Shown piece after piece: positions 19,372 through 30,811 of a stretch of DNA of 56,981 bases. The stretch covers positions 1 to 56,981 of the forward strand of contig CANJLF010000018.1 in NCBI GenBank assembly GCA_947475295.1. Reading direction: 5' to 3'. Positions within the stretch are counted from its first letter, which is position 1. The number at the start of each line of letters is the position of its first letter. A program made the position numbers and the translations under genes. The notes beneath the pieces are model-generated. The model saw only the letters and a program-made list of their open reading frames with translations, had not been told where the DNA came from and did not search any database. This DNA comes from Fidelibacterota bacterium (GTDB lineage: Bacteria; Pseudomonadota; Alphaproteobacteria; Rhodospirillales; Rhodospirillaceae).

Positions 19372-21585
19372 ATGAAAGCACTCAAGATTGCCGCTGGCGT
19401 TGTCGCCGTCCTGATCATCGGTGTGGTCATCGTCCTGCTGACGGTCGATGTCAGCCAGTACAAGGGCATCATCCAGGACCAAGCCAAGGCTGCCACCGGG
19501 CGCGACGTGACCATCGGGGATATCAAGCTGTCCTTGTCCCTGGCCCCGGCTATTGTCGTGAGCGACGTCAAAGTCGCCAATGCCGCCTGGGGCAGCCGGC
19601 CCAATATGCTGACCTTGAAGAGCCTGGAGGCCCACACCCAGCTCATTCCGCTGTTGTTCGGGACCATCAAACTCAGTGGCCTCAAGCTGGTCGACCCCGA
19701 CGTCAGTCTGGAAACCGACTCAAAAGGAAAGGGTAACTGGGAGTTCGATACGCCCGCCGCGCCGGATTCGAAGTCCGGCAGCAGCGCGCCGCCCCTCACG
19801 GTTAGCGGCATTTCGGTCCAAGGCCTCAAGCTGATCTACCGCGACGGCAAGACCAAGGCGACCGGAACCGCCATTGCTAAGAGTGCTGACGTCGACATCG
19901 ACGGTCCGCTGGAGGATCTCAATATCCCCTCGATCGTGTTCAACGATCTTTCAACTTCCTACAGTCAGGGCGCTTTGCTGGGGCAAGGGTCTGCGGGAAG
20001 GTTGACCGTGAGTGCGACCGGCTCTTTGACGGATCTCAACTTTACCCGGCTGGCGGCCAGCGACGTTCGAGGTACTTTCAAAGACTCTACGTCGTCCTAT
20101 GAAGGCAGCCTCGGTTCTCTAGCCGTTGAGGGCGTGGCACGGAAGGTTTCCGGCAAGCAGTCCTCGCTCGATCCTTTGGCGGCGCTGAAGGCGTTGAACG
20201 TCACCTCCTTCGCGCTCGAGAAGGCGGAAGTCTCCTCCAGGACTGGCGAGACCACCACGACGGCCGCCATCGGCAAAATCGCCATGGAAGCCCAAGGTCA
20301 GATCCGTGAGTTCGGAATTACCAGTGTCGCGGTCAGCGACAGCAAGTTCACGATGAGCGGCGCCCAGGGGAGTTCAAGTGCTCCCTTCGAGGCGGAAATC
20401 TCCAGGCTCGGCTTGGATAAGGACGGCAAGTTGGAGCTGACCGGCAAGGTCAGCGGCCAGGATCTCAAAGCCAGCGGCACCTTCGCGCCGATTGCGGCGC
20501 TGGCCAAAATGGACCGGGGTTTTCCAGCCAAGCTCAACTTTGAAGGCATGGGCCTCAAAGCCAGTACCGACCTCACCGTCACGGTCGCGCAGAAGCGCGC
20601 CAGCGCCAAAGGCGCGATCACGATTCCCGAGCTGGACCTCTCGGCCTTTGCAAAGCGGGCAGGTGGCGCAGGATCTGCGCCGGCAGACGAACGCCTGTTC
20701 TCCGACGAGCCATTGCCCTGGGATAGCCTTGCCGGCAACGATGCCAATGTCGCCATCTCCATCGGTAAGCTTACGTTGCCGAACGGCCTTGTGCTCACCA
20801 ATGTCGTGCTGCCGGTCAACCTCGCCGGCGGAAAACTGGCGCTGAACGCCGCGACCTTCGCCGTCGCCGGCGGCAGTGTGACCAGCGACGTCGCCCTGAA
20901 CGCCGCCGACAAATCCGTGGCGCTTAAGGCTGAAGCCAAAGGCTTGAGCGCCGAGACGCTGGCCAAGGAGATGAAAAAAGGCGACCTGATTACCCAAGGT
21001 CCCTTGGATGTGAATCTCAATATTCACGGCGCGGGCAATACGCCCCATGCCGTCGCCGCCACCCTGAGCGGCTCGTTCATCGCCGGCATGGGTGAAAGCA
21101 AGATCCGTAGCGGCGCGCTCAATATCGTCGGCGCCGATATCATCATGCAGGTGCTGGGCGCCCTCAATCCGGTCGGCAACAAGGACCCCTATACGGTGGC
21201 CCGCTGCGGTGTCGTCAATCTGCAGATTGCGGGCGGCATCGGCACCACGACCAACGGCATTGCCCTGGTGACCGACAAGATGCAGCTGACCTCCAGCGGC
21301 ACGATCAACTTCGGCACCGAGCGGGTCGATCTCAACTTCCGCCCCAGGGCCACCGGCGGCGTTGGTGTCGGTCTTGGCGTGCTCGCCCAGTCCGTGAAGG
21401 TCTCGGGGCCGCTGGCTTCACCGGGCATCGGCATCGACAAGGCCGGCGCGGCGAAGACCTTGGGTACGCTGGGTGCAGCCTTCGCGACCGGCGGGCTCTC
21501 GGCGGTGGCGCAAGCCGCCAAGGGCCGCATCACGGGCGGACCCGATCCGTGCCTGGCCGCGCGGACTTGGCACATCAAGAAATAA
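19372..21585 (+). CDS. AsmA-family envelope protein
   Basis: A 737-aa AsmA-like protein anchored by one N-terminal transmembrane helix (residues 5-24), with a large periplasmic region. The N-terminal motif ATGRDVTIGDIKLSLSLAP and the C-terminal AsmA_2-like region with DVNLNIHGAGNTPHAVAATLSG and SSGTINFGTERVDLNFRP are typical. The AsmA family is implicated in phospholipid traffic toward the outer membrane. AGGAGGGTCCGC precedes the ATG, 10 bases after the HAD stop. Confidence 0.88.
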   Translation: MKALKIAAGVVAVLIIGVVIVLLTVDVSQYKGIIQDQAKAATGRDVTIGDIKLSLSLAPAIVVSDVKVANAAWGSRPNMLTLKSLEAHTQLIPLLFGTIKLSGLKLVDPDVSLETDSKGKGNWEFDTPAAPDSKSGSSAPPLTVSGISVQGLKLIYRDGKTKATGTAIAKSADVDIDGPLEDLNIPSIVFNDLSTSYSQGALLGQGSAGRLTVSATGSLTDLNFTRLAASDVRGTFKDSTSSYEGSLGSLAVEGVARKVSGKQSSLDPLAALKALNVTSFALEKAEVSSRTGETTTTAAIGKIAMEAQGQIREFGITSVAVSDSKFTMSGAQGSSSAPFEAEISRLGLDKDGKLELTGKVSGQDLKASGTFAPIAALAKMDRGFPAKLNFEGMGLKASTDLTVTVAQKRASAKGAITIPELDLSAFAKRAGGAGSAPADERLFSDEPLPWDSLAGNDANVAISIGKLTLPNGLVLTNVVLPVNLAGGKLALNAATFAVAGGSVTSDVALNAADKSVALKAEAKGLSAETLAKEMKKGDLITQGPLDVNLNIHGAGNTPHAVAATLSGSFIAGMGESKIRSGALNIVGADIIMQVLGALNPVGNKDPYTVARCGVVNLQIAGGIGTTTNGIALVTDKMQLTSSGTINFGTERVDLNFRPRATGGVGVGLGVLAQSVKVSGPLASPGIGIDKAGAAKTLGTLGAAFATGGLSAVAQAAKGRITGGPDPCLAARTWHIKK

Positions 21586-21586
21586 C

Positions 21587-22336
21587 GTGACGACCGATCT
21601 TAACGTCCTGGCGCGCGGCGGGCCGCCGAAGCCCAAAACCAAACGCGTCTATAAGGCCGTCAGCGTCGACGAAAAAGCCGGCGACTTTCGCGTGCTGCTT
21701 GACACCAAGCCGGTCATGACGCCCATGCGTACGCCCTTGAGCACAAAGCGTCGCGCGTTGGCCGAAGCCGTTGCAGCGGAGTGGGACGCGCAGACGCCTT
21801 TCATCGAGCCCGAGACCATGCCGCTGACTCGTCTGGTGTCCACGGCGCTCGATCGCGTGACGCCGCAGCGCGACCTCATGATCGCCGAACTCATGAAATA
21901 TGCCCATGGGGACTTGCTGTGTTATCGCGCCGCTTACCCCGCCGACCTAAAGGCGCGTCAGGAGGGAGTTTGGCAGCCCGTGCTGGATTGGCTGGCGGGA
22001 ACGCTGGGGGTCACGTTGATGACGGTTGCGGCCATCATGCCGCACAGCCAGACGCCGGCGGCGGTTGAAGCGCTCCGGCGCGCCATTGCCGCCCTGGATG
22101 ACGAACACTTGACGGCTTTGCAGGCTACGGCTGCGATCACCAACTCACTGGCGCTTTCACTGGCGCTCACCCACGGGCGCATCTCGGCCCGGGACGCTTT
22201 CGCCGCTGCGACCCTCGACGAGACTTATCAGATGGAGCGCTGGGGCGTGGACGAACTGGCGCGCCAACGGCGCCAGTTCATCGAAGCCGACCTGCTCGCT
22301 ATCGGTGAGTATCTCAGACTGTTGAAGCTGGCCTAG
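21587..22336 (+). CDS. ATP12-family F1-ATPase assembly chaperone
   Basis: ATP12 (249 aa) binds the F1 alpha subunit before it joins beta; it is found in mitochondria and alphaproteobacteria. Start is GTG 21587, one base after the AsmA stop; a longer frame exists but overlaps that gene. Family-typical segments are RVYKAVSVDEKAGDFRVLLD, KRRALAEAVAAEWDAQ, PLTRLVSTALDRV and the C-terminal DETYQMERWGVDELARQRR. It marks the organism as alphaproteobacterial. Confidence 0.92.
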   Translation: MTTDLNVLARGGPPKPKTKRVYKAVSVDEKAGDFRVLLDTKPVMTPMRTPLSTKRRALAEAVAAEWDAQTPFIEPETMPLTRLVSTALDRVTPQRDLMIAELMKYAHGDLLCYRAAYPADLKARQEGVWQPVLDWLAGTLGVTLMTVAAIMPHSQTPAAVEALRRAIAALDDEHLTALQATAAITNSLALSLALTHGRISARDAFAAATLDETYQMERWGVDELARQRRQFIEADLLAIGEYLRLLKLA

Positions 22337-22479
22337 CGGGTTCTGGCGTACACAGTGGTGGAGCGAACCACGCGCACGCGCGCGACTTGCGGCGATGCTT
22401 TTGCTTTGGTTTTTTTGGATTTGATGCCGCCCTTGGCGGCGAGCGTTTTGACGGTATGTTTCGGTTTGCTGACAGTCAT
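22333..22479 (-). CDS. Small highly basic hypothetical protein
   Basis: A 48-residue reading frame on the minus strand, from ATG at 22479 to TAG at 22333. It begins MTVSKPKHTVKTLAAKGG and is rich in Lys, Arg and Val, with almost no acidic residues. AAGGGGA lies at a suitable distance before the ATG. It is 59 bases downstream of yciB on the same strand, and its stop overlaps the ATP12 stop tail-to-tail. Composition suggests a nucleic-acid-binding or ribosome-associated peptide, but no family is recognised. Confidence 0.5.
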   Translation of the reverse strand: MTVSKPKHTVKTLAAKGGIKSKKTKAKASPQVARVRVVRSTTVYARTR

Positions 22480-22538
22480 TGAGAGTCCCCTTGTCCTGTA
22501 TTCGTCCGGGCCTCCCGACCGTTACAATGATTACAGCC

Positions 22539-23186
22539 TTAAACCGCCGTCGTGTCCACATCGGTTTTGTCGTCCCCGTCTAGATTTTCCGGGGGATTTT
22601 CCGCAGGGTGAAGGGCATGGCGCATGATCACCGGCACCATCGCCAGGCTGAAAAGCAAGGTCAGCGGCATGACTCCAAAGACTTTGAAGCTCACCCAGGT
22701 GCCAGTGGGGAAATTGCGCCACACGGCTTCATTGAGGCCGGCGAGGAAGAGGAAAAAGATCATCCAGGCCTTGGTCAGCAGAATCCATCCGCGATCGGTC
22801 AACTGAAAGGCCGACTCGAAGATCAGTTTGATGAACAGACGTCCGGTCATGAGACCGGCGAACAGGATCGCCGAGAACATCAGATTGACGATGGTCGGCT
22901 TCAGTTTGATAAAAGTTTCGTCCGCGAGATAAAGCGTAAGCCCGCCGAAGACCAACACGAACACCGCCGTCACCAGGGGCATGACCGGGATGGTGCGGGT
23001 GATGACGTAGGACAGGCCCAGCGCCGTGACCGTCGCCACCATGAAAGCGGCCGTTCCCGGAAAAATCCCGAAAGTCGCGTTGACGCCGAAAAACACCACC
23101 AGCGGTCCCATCTCCAGGACCAGCTTCAGCAGGGGGTTCACCTTTGCGAGTTTTGGGGCGGACTTCGCGGTCTGGGGATCGGTCAT
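22539..23186 (-). CDS. yciB: YciB/IspZ-family inner-membrane septation protein
   Basis: A 215-aa inner-membrane protein of the YciB (septation protein A) family, with about five to six hydrophobic helices. Recognisable segments are LLKLVLEMGPLVVFFGVNA, KPTIVNLMFSAILFAGLM, LTDRGWILLTKAWMIFFLFLAGLNEAVWR and WVSFKVFGVMPLTLLFSLAMVPVIMRH. In enterics it interacts with the division and elongation machinery. The C terminus has an acidic tail. Confidence 0.93.
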   Translation of the reverse strand: MTDPQTAKSAPKLAKVNPLLKLVLEMGPLVVFFGVNATFGIFPGTAAFMVATVTALGLSYVITRTIPVMPLVTAVFVLVFGGLTLYLADETFIKLKPTIVNLMFSAILFAGLMTGRLFIKLIFESAFQLTDRGWILLTKAWMIFFLFLAGLNEAVWRNFPTGTWVSFKVFGVMPLTLLFSLAMVPVIMRHALHPAENPPENLDGDDKTDVDTTAV

Positions 23187-23293
23187 AGGGCGGTTTATAC
23201 CTGCCTAAGGCCATAAAGGCCAAGGACATACAACGAGTTACACAATATGATAACACGAGCCGGCGGACCTGCAGGGAAGGGCAAGATCGAGGC

Positions 23294-24826
23294 ATGAGGG
23301 AAATCATCCGCAAACTTGAAGCCAAGCGCGCCGCGGCAAGGCTTGGCGGCGGCCAAGCCCGCATCGATATCCAGCACGGCAAGGGCAAGCTGACGGCGCG
23401 CGAGCGCATCGAAATCCTGTTCGACGAAGCCTCCTTCGAGGAGTGGGACATGTTCGTCGAACACCGCTCGGAGGATTTCGGAATGGGCGAACAGCGCATT
23501 CCCGGCGACGGCGTGGTGACCGGCTTTGGGACCATCAACGGCCGCCCCATGTTTGTCTTCAGCCAGGATTTCACGGTTTTTGGCGGCTCGCTGTCGGAAT
23601 CCCACGCCAAGAAGATCCTGAAGGTCATGGAGAAGGCGGTGCAGGTGGGCGCGCCCATCATCGGCCTCAACGATTCCGGCGGGGCCCGCATCCAGGAAGG
23701 TGTCGCGTCGCTGGGCGGCTATGCCGACGTATTTTTACAGAATGTGCTGACCTCGGGCGTGGTGCCGCAGATCTCCATGGTCATGGGCCCGTGCGCCGGC
23801 GGGGCGGTGTACTCGCCGGCCATCACCGATTTCATCTTCATGGTGAAGGACACGTCTTACATGTTTGTGACCGGTCCCGACGTGGTCAAGGCCGTGACCC
23901 ACGAGCAGGTGACCCAGGAGCAACTGGGCGGCGCCATGACTCACGCGGGCAAGTCCGGCGTGGCCGACTGCGCCTTTGAGAACGACGTCGAGGCCTTGAT
24001 TCAGCTGCGGCGTTTCATGGATTTCCTGCCGCTCAACAACCGTGAGAAGCCGCCGATTATCGCCTCAAGCGATCCGCCGGACCGCGACGATTTCTCGCTC
24101 GATACGCTGATCCCCGACAATCCGAACAAGCCCTACGACATGAAGGAGCTGATCCATAAGGTCGTGGATGAGGGCGACTTCTTCGAGATCGGCGAGCACT
24201 TCGCCAAGAACATGATCGTCGGATTCGGCCGCCTGGAAGGGCAGACCGTCGGCATCGTGGCCAACCAGCCTATGGTACTGGCCGGCTGCCTGGACATTCA
24301 TTCCAGCGTCAAGGCCGCGCGCTTCGTGCGGTTTTGCGATTGCTTCAATATTCCGATTGTCACCTTCGTTGATGTGCCGGGATTCCTGCCGGGCACCGAC
24401 CAGGAATACAACGCCATCATCAAGCACGGCGCGAAGCTGCTCTATGCTTTCGCCGAAGCGACGGTTCCGAAGATCACGGTGATCACACGCAAGGCCTACG
24501 GCGGCGCTTACGACGTCATGAGCTCCAAGCATATCCGCGGCGACGTCAACTTCGCGTGGCCCACAGCCGAGATCGCGGTGATGGGCGCGAAAGGCGCAGT
24601 CGAGATCATCTTCCGCCAGGACATCGGCGACGCCAAGAAGATCGCCGAACGCACGAAGGAGTACGAGGATCGCTTCGCCAATCCGTTCCGCGCCGCCAAC
24701 CTCGGCTTCATTGACGACGTGATCATGCCGCACGGTACGCGGCGGCGCATCTGCCGCTCCCTTGTCATGCTGAAAACCAAGGATGTGAAAAATCCTTGGA
24801 AGAAGCACGGCAATATTCCGTTGTAG
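23294..24826 (+). CDS. pccB: Propionyl-CoA carboxylase beta subunit (carboxyltransferase)
   Basis: The carboxyltransferase subunit (510 aa) moves CO2 from biotin to propionyl-CoA to give methylmalonyl-CoA. Two crotonase-like halves are visible: [20 protein letters not shown] with [13 protein letters not shown] in the N half, and [25 protein letters not shown] with [14 protein letters not shown] in the C half. The length and [13 protein letters not shown] start are standard. The alpha subunit starts 9 bases downstream. Confidence 0.92.
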   Translation: MREIIRKLEAKRAAARLGGGQARIDIQHGKGKLTARERIEILFDEASFEEWDMFVEHRSEDFGMGEQRIPGDGVVTGFGTINGRPMFVFSQDFTVFGGSLSESHAKKILKVMEKAVQVGAPIIGLNDSGGARIQEGVASLGGYADVFLQNVLTSGVVPQISMVMGPCAGGAVYSPAITDFIFMVKDTSYMFVTGPDVVKAVTHEQVTQEQLGGAMTHAGKSGVADCAFENDVEALIQLRRFMDFLPLNNREKPPIIASSDPPDRDDFSLDTLIPDNPNKPYDMKELIHKVVDEGDFFEIGEHFAKNMIVGFGRLEGQTVGIVANQPMVLAGCLDIHSSVKAARFVRFCDCFNIPIVTFVDVPGFLPGTDQEYNAIIKHGAKLLYAFAEATVPKITVITRKAYGGAYDVMSSKHIRGDVNFAWPTAEIAVMGAKGAVEIIFRQDIGDAKKIAERTKEYEDRFANPFRAANLGFIDDVIMPHGTRRRICRSLVMLKTKDVKNPWKKHGNIPL

Positions 24827-24834
24827 CTGTGCCG

Positions 24835-26823
<1,989 letters not shown>

Positions 26824-26854
26824 GGCGTCTTTGGAATCCAACTCCTCAAAACCA

Positions 26855-27124
26855 ATGACCGTGCGCCTTGTGATCAAGGGGCGGGTGCAGGGCGTGGGCT
26901 ACCGCGCCTGGTGCCTGCACACGGCGCGCAATCTCGGACTCGTGGGTTGGGTGCGCAACCTTGAGAACAGCGACGTCGAAGCTTGGGCTTATGGACCGTC
27001 AAGCGTGGTGGAAACACTTATCGCTGCGTGCCGGACGGGGCCATCCTACGCGCGCGTGACGGCGGTGGATGTGGAAAAGCTAAACACGCCGGAGAAAGTC
27101 TCCGAGGGGTTCCAGGTGCGCTGA
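26855..27124 (+). CDS. acyP: Acylphosphatase
   Basis: An 89-aa acylphosphatase that hydrolyses carboxyl-phosphate bonds. The signature GRVQGVGYRAWCLHTARNLGLVGWVRN contains the catalytic Arg and the later Asn (LVGWVRNL). The ATG at 26855 is 31 bases after pccA; a longer frame overlaps pccA. The usual acylphosphatase size confirms the start. Confidence 0.9.
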   Translation: MTVRLVIKGRVQGVGYRAWCLHTARNLGLVGWVRNLENSDVEAWAYGPSSVVETLIAACRTGPSYARVTAVDVEKLNTPEKVSEGFQVR

Positions 27125-27131
27125 GAAATGG

Positions 27132-27166
27132 ATCACCCGCACGCGCGAAACCGCGCGGCGGGTGAT
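27132..27166. terminator. Hairpin, probable bidirectional terminator (copy 1)
   Basis: ATCACCCGC (27132-27140) pairs with GCGGGTGAT (27158-27166), with further GCGCG/CGCGC pairing inside. It lies between the convergent acylphosphatase and hydrolase genes. A near-identical hairpin lies at 28093-28125 after the paralogous hydrolase, so the element was duplicated with the gene. Confidence 0.6.
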
Positions 27167-27182
27167 GACATTCGATAGCCGT

Positions 27183-28055
27183 TTAGACCAACGCGGTCTT
27201 GAAGGTTGCCAGCAAGCGGGTCCAGGCCTTCTCGGCCAGGGCTTGGTTGTAGACCGGCATGTCGGGCGGACACCAACCGTGCATGGCGCCATAGACTTCG
27301 ATCTCTGCCGGCAGTTTGGCTTTGGCCATGGAGTCTTTCAGCACGGTCTTGGCGTCGGGCTGATTTTTGTCGTCGTTCTCGGCAATGGCGAACAGATAGG
27401 CGGCCTTCATCTTCGGGATCAGAAGGTGCGGGCTGTCGGGATTGGCGGTGACGAGGCCGCCGCCATGGAAGGAGCCGGCTGCGCCAATACGATCAGGGCG
27501 TTCGGCCGCCGTGCGCATGGTCATGGGGCCGCCCATGCAATAGCCGGTGGTGCCCATTTTCTTCGCGGTGTCGGTGGCGGCCACGGTGTCGAGGAAGGTG
27601 GTGAATGCCCGGGCGTCGATGACGTGGGTCTGCGGTGACAGCGTCCCCATGGCCTTGATGCCCTGCGCGCGGTCGGCGTCGGCGGAGAGGTTGAGCCCTT
27701 CGGGCAACGGCGTGGCCATGCGGTAATAGGGATTGGGAACGAGAACGGTGTAGCCGGATTCCGCGAGGCGCTTGCCCATCGCGCGGAAGGACGGGCGCAG
27801 GCCGAAGGCATCGGGCCAAATCAGTACGGCGGGATGTTTGCCGGTGGACGGATGGGCGAGGTAGGCCGAGGCCGTACCGTCGGGCGTTTTGATGCTGACG
27901 GTGGATTCCGTGACGTCGAGCGCATTGGCCGCGCGCGGCAGGGCCGCCATCATCGCGGCGCCCGCAGTCAGCGCGCCGAAGCGGCGGCGGCTCAGATCGT
28001 TACCGGCCTTCTTCTGATATTCTTCCATGTCATGTAGTGAGTCTTGATCGCACAT
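27183..28055 (-). CDS. Dienelactone hydrolase family protein, Tat-exported (copy A)
   Basis: A 290-aa alpha/beta hydrolase of the dienelactone hydrolase family. Start ATG 28055 follows GTGGAGAAAACCG. A Tat signal SRRRFGALTAGAA begins near residue 22, preceded by an unusual 20-residue acidic leader. The predicted triad is Cys173 (GYCMGG), Asp228 or Asp229 (AENDDK) and His259 (AMHGW). The natural substrate is unknown. It is a close paralogue of the next upstream gene, sharing gene order, leader, signal and downstream hairpin. Confidence 0.85.
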   Translation of the reverse strand: MCDQDSLHDMEEYQKKAGNDLSRRRFGALTAGAAMMAALPRAANALDVTESTVSIKTPDGTASAYLAHPSTGKHPAVLIWPDAFGLRPSFRAMGKRLAESGYTVLVPNPYYRMATPLPEGLNLSADADRAQGIKAMGTLSPQTHVIDARAFTTFLDTVAATDTAKKMGTTGYCMGGPMTMRTAAERPDRIGAAGSFHGGGLVTANPDSPHLLIPKMKAAYLFAIAENDDKNQPDAKTVLKDSMAKAKLPAEIEVYGAMHGWCPPDMPVYNQALAEKAWTRLLATFKTALV

Positions 28056-28092
28056 CGGTTTTCTCCACAAGTTGTTAGGCTTTGAATATGGA

Positions 28093-28125
28093 TCACCCGC
28101 ACGCGTGAAATCACGCGGCGGGTGA
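28093..28125. terminator. Hairpin, probable terminator (copy 2)
   Basis: TCACCCGC (28093-28100) pairs with GCGGGTGA (28118-28125), and inside CGCGTGA (28102-28108) pairs with TCACGCG (28111-28117). It follows the stop of hydrolase copy B. The inner bases differ from copy 1 but keep pairing (GCGCG/CGCGC in copy 1), which supports a selected structure. Confidence 0.6.
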
Positions 28126-28142
28126 CGACATTGGGTCGTTAC

Positions 28143-29024
28143 TTAGACTAGCGCGGTCTTGAAGGTCGCCAGCAGGCGGCTCCAGGCCTTCTCGGCCTGG
28201 GCTTGGTTGTAGACAGCGGCGTCAGGCGGGCACCAGCCGTGCATGGCGCCGGCATAGACTTCGATTTCCGCCGGCAGCTTGGCCTTCGCGAAGGTGTCTT
28301 TCAGGACGGTCTTGGCTTCTGGCTGGCCCTTGTCGTCGTTCTCGGCGATGGCGATGAGGAACTGCGCCTTCATCTTCGGAACGAGCAGGTGCGGGCTGTC
28401 GGGCGCAGCGGTGACGAGGCCGCCGCCGTGGAAGGAACCGACCCCGCCGATGCGGTCAGGACGCTCTGCGGCGGTACGCATGACCATGGGCCCGCCCATG
28501 CAATAGCCGGTGGTGCCCATTTTCTTCGACCTGTCGGTGGAGGCCACGGTGTCGAGAAACGTGGTGAACGCCCGGGCATCGATGACGTGGGTCTGCGGTG
28601 TTAACGTGGACATGACCTTCATGATCTGGGCGCGGTCGGCGTCCTTGGAGAAATCAAGCCCTTCCGGTAGGACCGGCACCTTGGCGGTGCGGTAATAGGG
28701 ATTTGGGATCAGAACCGTGTAGCCGGATTCGGCGAGGCGCTTGCCCATCTGCTTGAAGGCGGGGCGCAGGCCGAAAGCATCGACCCACACCAGCACGGCG
28801 GGATGTCTGCCGGTGGTGGGATGCGCGAGATAGGCTTCTGCTAGGCCGTCCGGCGTTTTGACGTTGATGTTCAATTCCCTGACATCGAGGGCATTGGCCG
28901 CGCGCGGCAGCGTCGCCATCAGGGCGGCGCCCGCAGTCAGCGCGCCGAAGCGCCGCCGGGTCAGGTCGCTGCCGGCCTTCTGCTGATATTCAGCCATATC
29001 ATTCAGTGAGTCTTGATCGCACAT
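28143..29024 (-). CDS. Dienelactone hydrolase family protein, Tat-exported (copy B)
   Basis: A 293-aa paralogue of the downstream hydrolase. Start ATG 29024 sits behind GGAGGGACCC and gives the same MCDQDSLxDM leader and TRRRFGALTAG Tat motif; the frame remains open further upstream, but there it is antisense to the lactate permease gene. Cys175 lies in GYCMGG and the His in GAMHGWCPPD. It differs from copy A mainly by small insertions (two residues near 115 and one before AMHGW). Both copies are on the same strand in tandem. Confidence 0.85.
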   Translation of the reverse strand: MCDQDSLNDMAEYQQKAGSDLTRRRFGALTAGAALMATLPRAANALDVRELNINVKTPDGLAEAYLAHPTTGRHPAVLVWVDAFGLRPAFKQMGKRLAESGYTVLIPNPYYRTAKVPVLPEGLDFSKDADRAQIMKVMSTLTPQTHVIDARAFTTFLDTVASTDRSKKMGTTGYCMGGPMVMRTAAERPDRIGGVGSFHGGGLVTAAPDSPHLLVPKMKAQFLIAIAENDDKGQPEAKTVLKDTFAKAKLPAEIEVYAGAMHGWCPPDAAVYNQAQAEKAWSRLLATFKTALV

Positions 29025-29192
29025 GGGTCCCTCCACAAGTCGGTATACAGTTGTCTGACCAGCGAATACTAGCAGAGGCCGGGCGGGGAGAGAACCTTGG
29101 CGACCCCGCAGTTTTTCAGTGATATTGTCACGATGTTGATATGAGGCGGCGCTTCGGGGGCGGGGCGTCAACAAAGCTGGGGGGTATTTGCC

Positions 29193-30794
29193 GTGTTCAA
29201 TCAACTTGTCACGCCGGTAGGCGAAAGCCTTTTGCTGTCGTTCCTGGTGGCGGTGATCCCGACCGTGGTCGTGCTGCTTTTGCTGGGCGTTGCGCGCAGG
29301 CCGGCATGGCAGGCCGCGCTCGCAGGTCTGCTCGCTGGACTTCTGATCGCAGTGACGGTGTGGCAGCTGCCGTTGGGATTGGCCCTCGATAGCGTGGCGG
29401 CTGGCGCCACCTTCGCGCTGTGGCCGGTGATGTGGATCGTTTTCAACGCCCTGGTGCTTTACAACATCGCCGTCACCTCGGGACATTTCGACGCCTTCCG
29501 TGCCTGGATGATCGCGAATCTGCCCAACGACCGCGGCGTGGTGCTGGTGGTCATCGGCTTCAGCTTCGGTGCGCTGCTCGAAGGTGTGGCCGGCTTCGGT
29601 ACGCCAGTTGCGATTACATCGGCGCTGCTTATCGCTTTGGGTTTCCCGGCACTTGAGGCGCTGACCTTCACGCTGATCTTCAACACCGTGCCGGTGGCCT
29701 TCGGCGCCCTCGGCACGCCGGTGACGGCGTTGGGCGCGGTCACGCAGCTGTCCACTCAAGATCTGGGCGCCATGATCGGGCGTCAGTTGCCGCTGCTGGC
29801 GGCGCTACTGCCGTTCTATGTCGTCGGACTCTACGGCGGTAGGCGGTCCTTGCGGCGATTGTGGCCGGTGCTCGCGGTGGCCGGCGGAACCTTCGGCCTC
29901 GCGCAGTTCGTGACGTCGAACTACATCAGCTACGAGCTGACCGACGTTGCCGCGGCATTGTCGTCGATGATCGTCACCATCCTGTTCCTGAAAGTCTGGC
30001 GCCCGACGCCCGATCCGGAGTTTGCGTTGAATTTGCCGGCTGCCGCCAAGGCCCCCGGCACAATTACACCTTGGCACGGCTTGATCCCGTGGCTTTTCCT
30101 GGCCGCCGTGGTCACGGTCTGGACGACCTACGGCATTAACCTGATGGGGCAAGAGCGAATCTCTTGGCCGGGACTGCACAACCAAATTTTCATCACGCTT
30201 TATGATCAGCCCTATGCCGCCATATGGACGTTCCAGCCTTTGGCGACGGGCACGGCTGTTCTCATGACTTCGATTATCATGGCGGCATTTTTCCGTGTCA
30301 GCGTGGCGGGATATTTCAAGGCTGTCGCCGACACGTTCGTGCAGCTTCGCATCGCGATCCTGACCGTGGCGCTGGTCATGGGCCTCGCCTACCTCATGAA
30401 CTATTCCGGCATGACCTATACGTTAGGCGTCGGTGTGTCCTCGGCGGGGATTTTCTTCCCGCTGCTGTCGGCGTTCCTGGGTTGGATCGCGGTGTTCCTG
30501 ACCGGCAGCGACACTTCGGGCAATACCTTGTTCGGGAACTTGCAAGTGGTTGCGGCCCGGCAGCTGGATCTTAGTCCGGTGCTGATGGCGGCGACCAACT
30601 CATCGGGCGGTGTCATGGGCAAGATGATCTCGCCGCAGAATATTTGCACCGGCACGGCGGTGACGGGCATGCAGGGCCGGGAAGGCCAAGTGCTCGCGCG
30701 CACCTTTATTCACAGCATCATCTTGACGCTGATACTGGGTTTGATCGTGCTGGCGCAGCAGTACCTGTTCCCTTGGATGATTCCTGGGGGATGA
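29193..30794 (+). CDS. lldP: L-lactate permease family transporter
   Basis: A 533-aa LctP-family proton symporter with about 12-14 membrane helices. Diagnostic segments are FGALLEGVAGFGTPVAITSALL, the GTPVTALGAVTQLS loop, TGSDTSGNTLFGNLQVVAA and TNSSGGVMGKMISPQNI. It should import L-lactate (possibly D-lactate or glycolate). GTG 29193 follows GGGGGG. It converges on the TonB receptor gene. No lactate dehydrogenase lies beside it. Confidence 0.9.
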   Translation: MFNQLVTPVGESLLLSFLVAVIPTVVVLLLLGVARRPAWQAALAGLLAGLLIAVTVWQLPLGLALDSVAAGATFALWPVMWIVFNALVLYNIAVTSGHFDAFRAWMIANLPNDRGVVLVVIGFSFGALLEGVAGFGTPVAITSALLIALGFPALEALTFTLIFNTVPVAFGALGTPVTALGAVTQLSTQDLGAMIGRQLPLLAALLPFYVVGLYGGRRSLRRLWPVLAVAGGTFGLAQFVTSNYISYELTDVAAALSSMIVTILFLKVWRPTPDPEFALNLPAAAKAPGTITPWHGLIPWLFLAAVVTVWTTYGINLMGQERISWPGLHNQIFITLYDQPYAAIWTFQPLATGTAVLMTSIIMAAFFRVSVAGYFKAVADTFVQLRIAILTVALVMGLAYLMNYSGMTYTLGVGVSSAGIFFPLLSAFLGWIAVFLTGSDTSGNTLFGNLQVVAARQLDLSPVLMAATNSSGGVMGKMISPQNICTGTAVTGMQGREGQVLARTFIHSIILTLILGLIVLAQQYLFPWMIPGG

Positions 30795-30811
30795 TCCCGG
30801 GCGCGTGAGAA

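Noticed and set aside
29025-29759. N-terminal 245-codon extension of the second dienelactone hydrolase
   Set aside because: It is antisense to the lactate permease gene, whereas ATG 29024 has a good ribosome binding site and matches the start of the paralogue.
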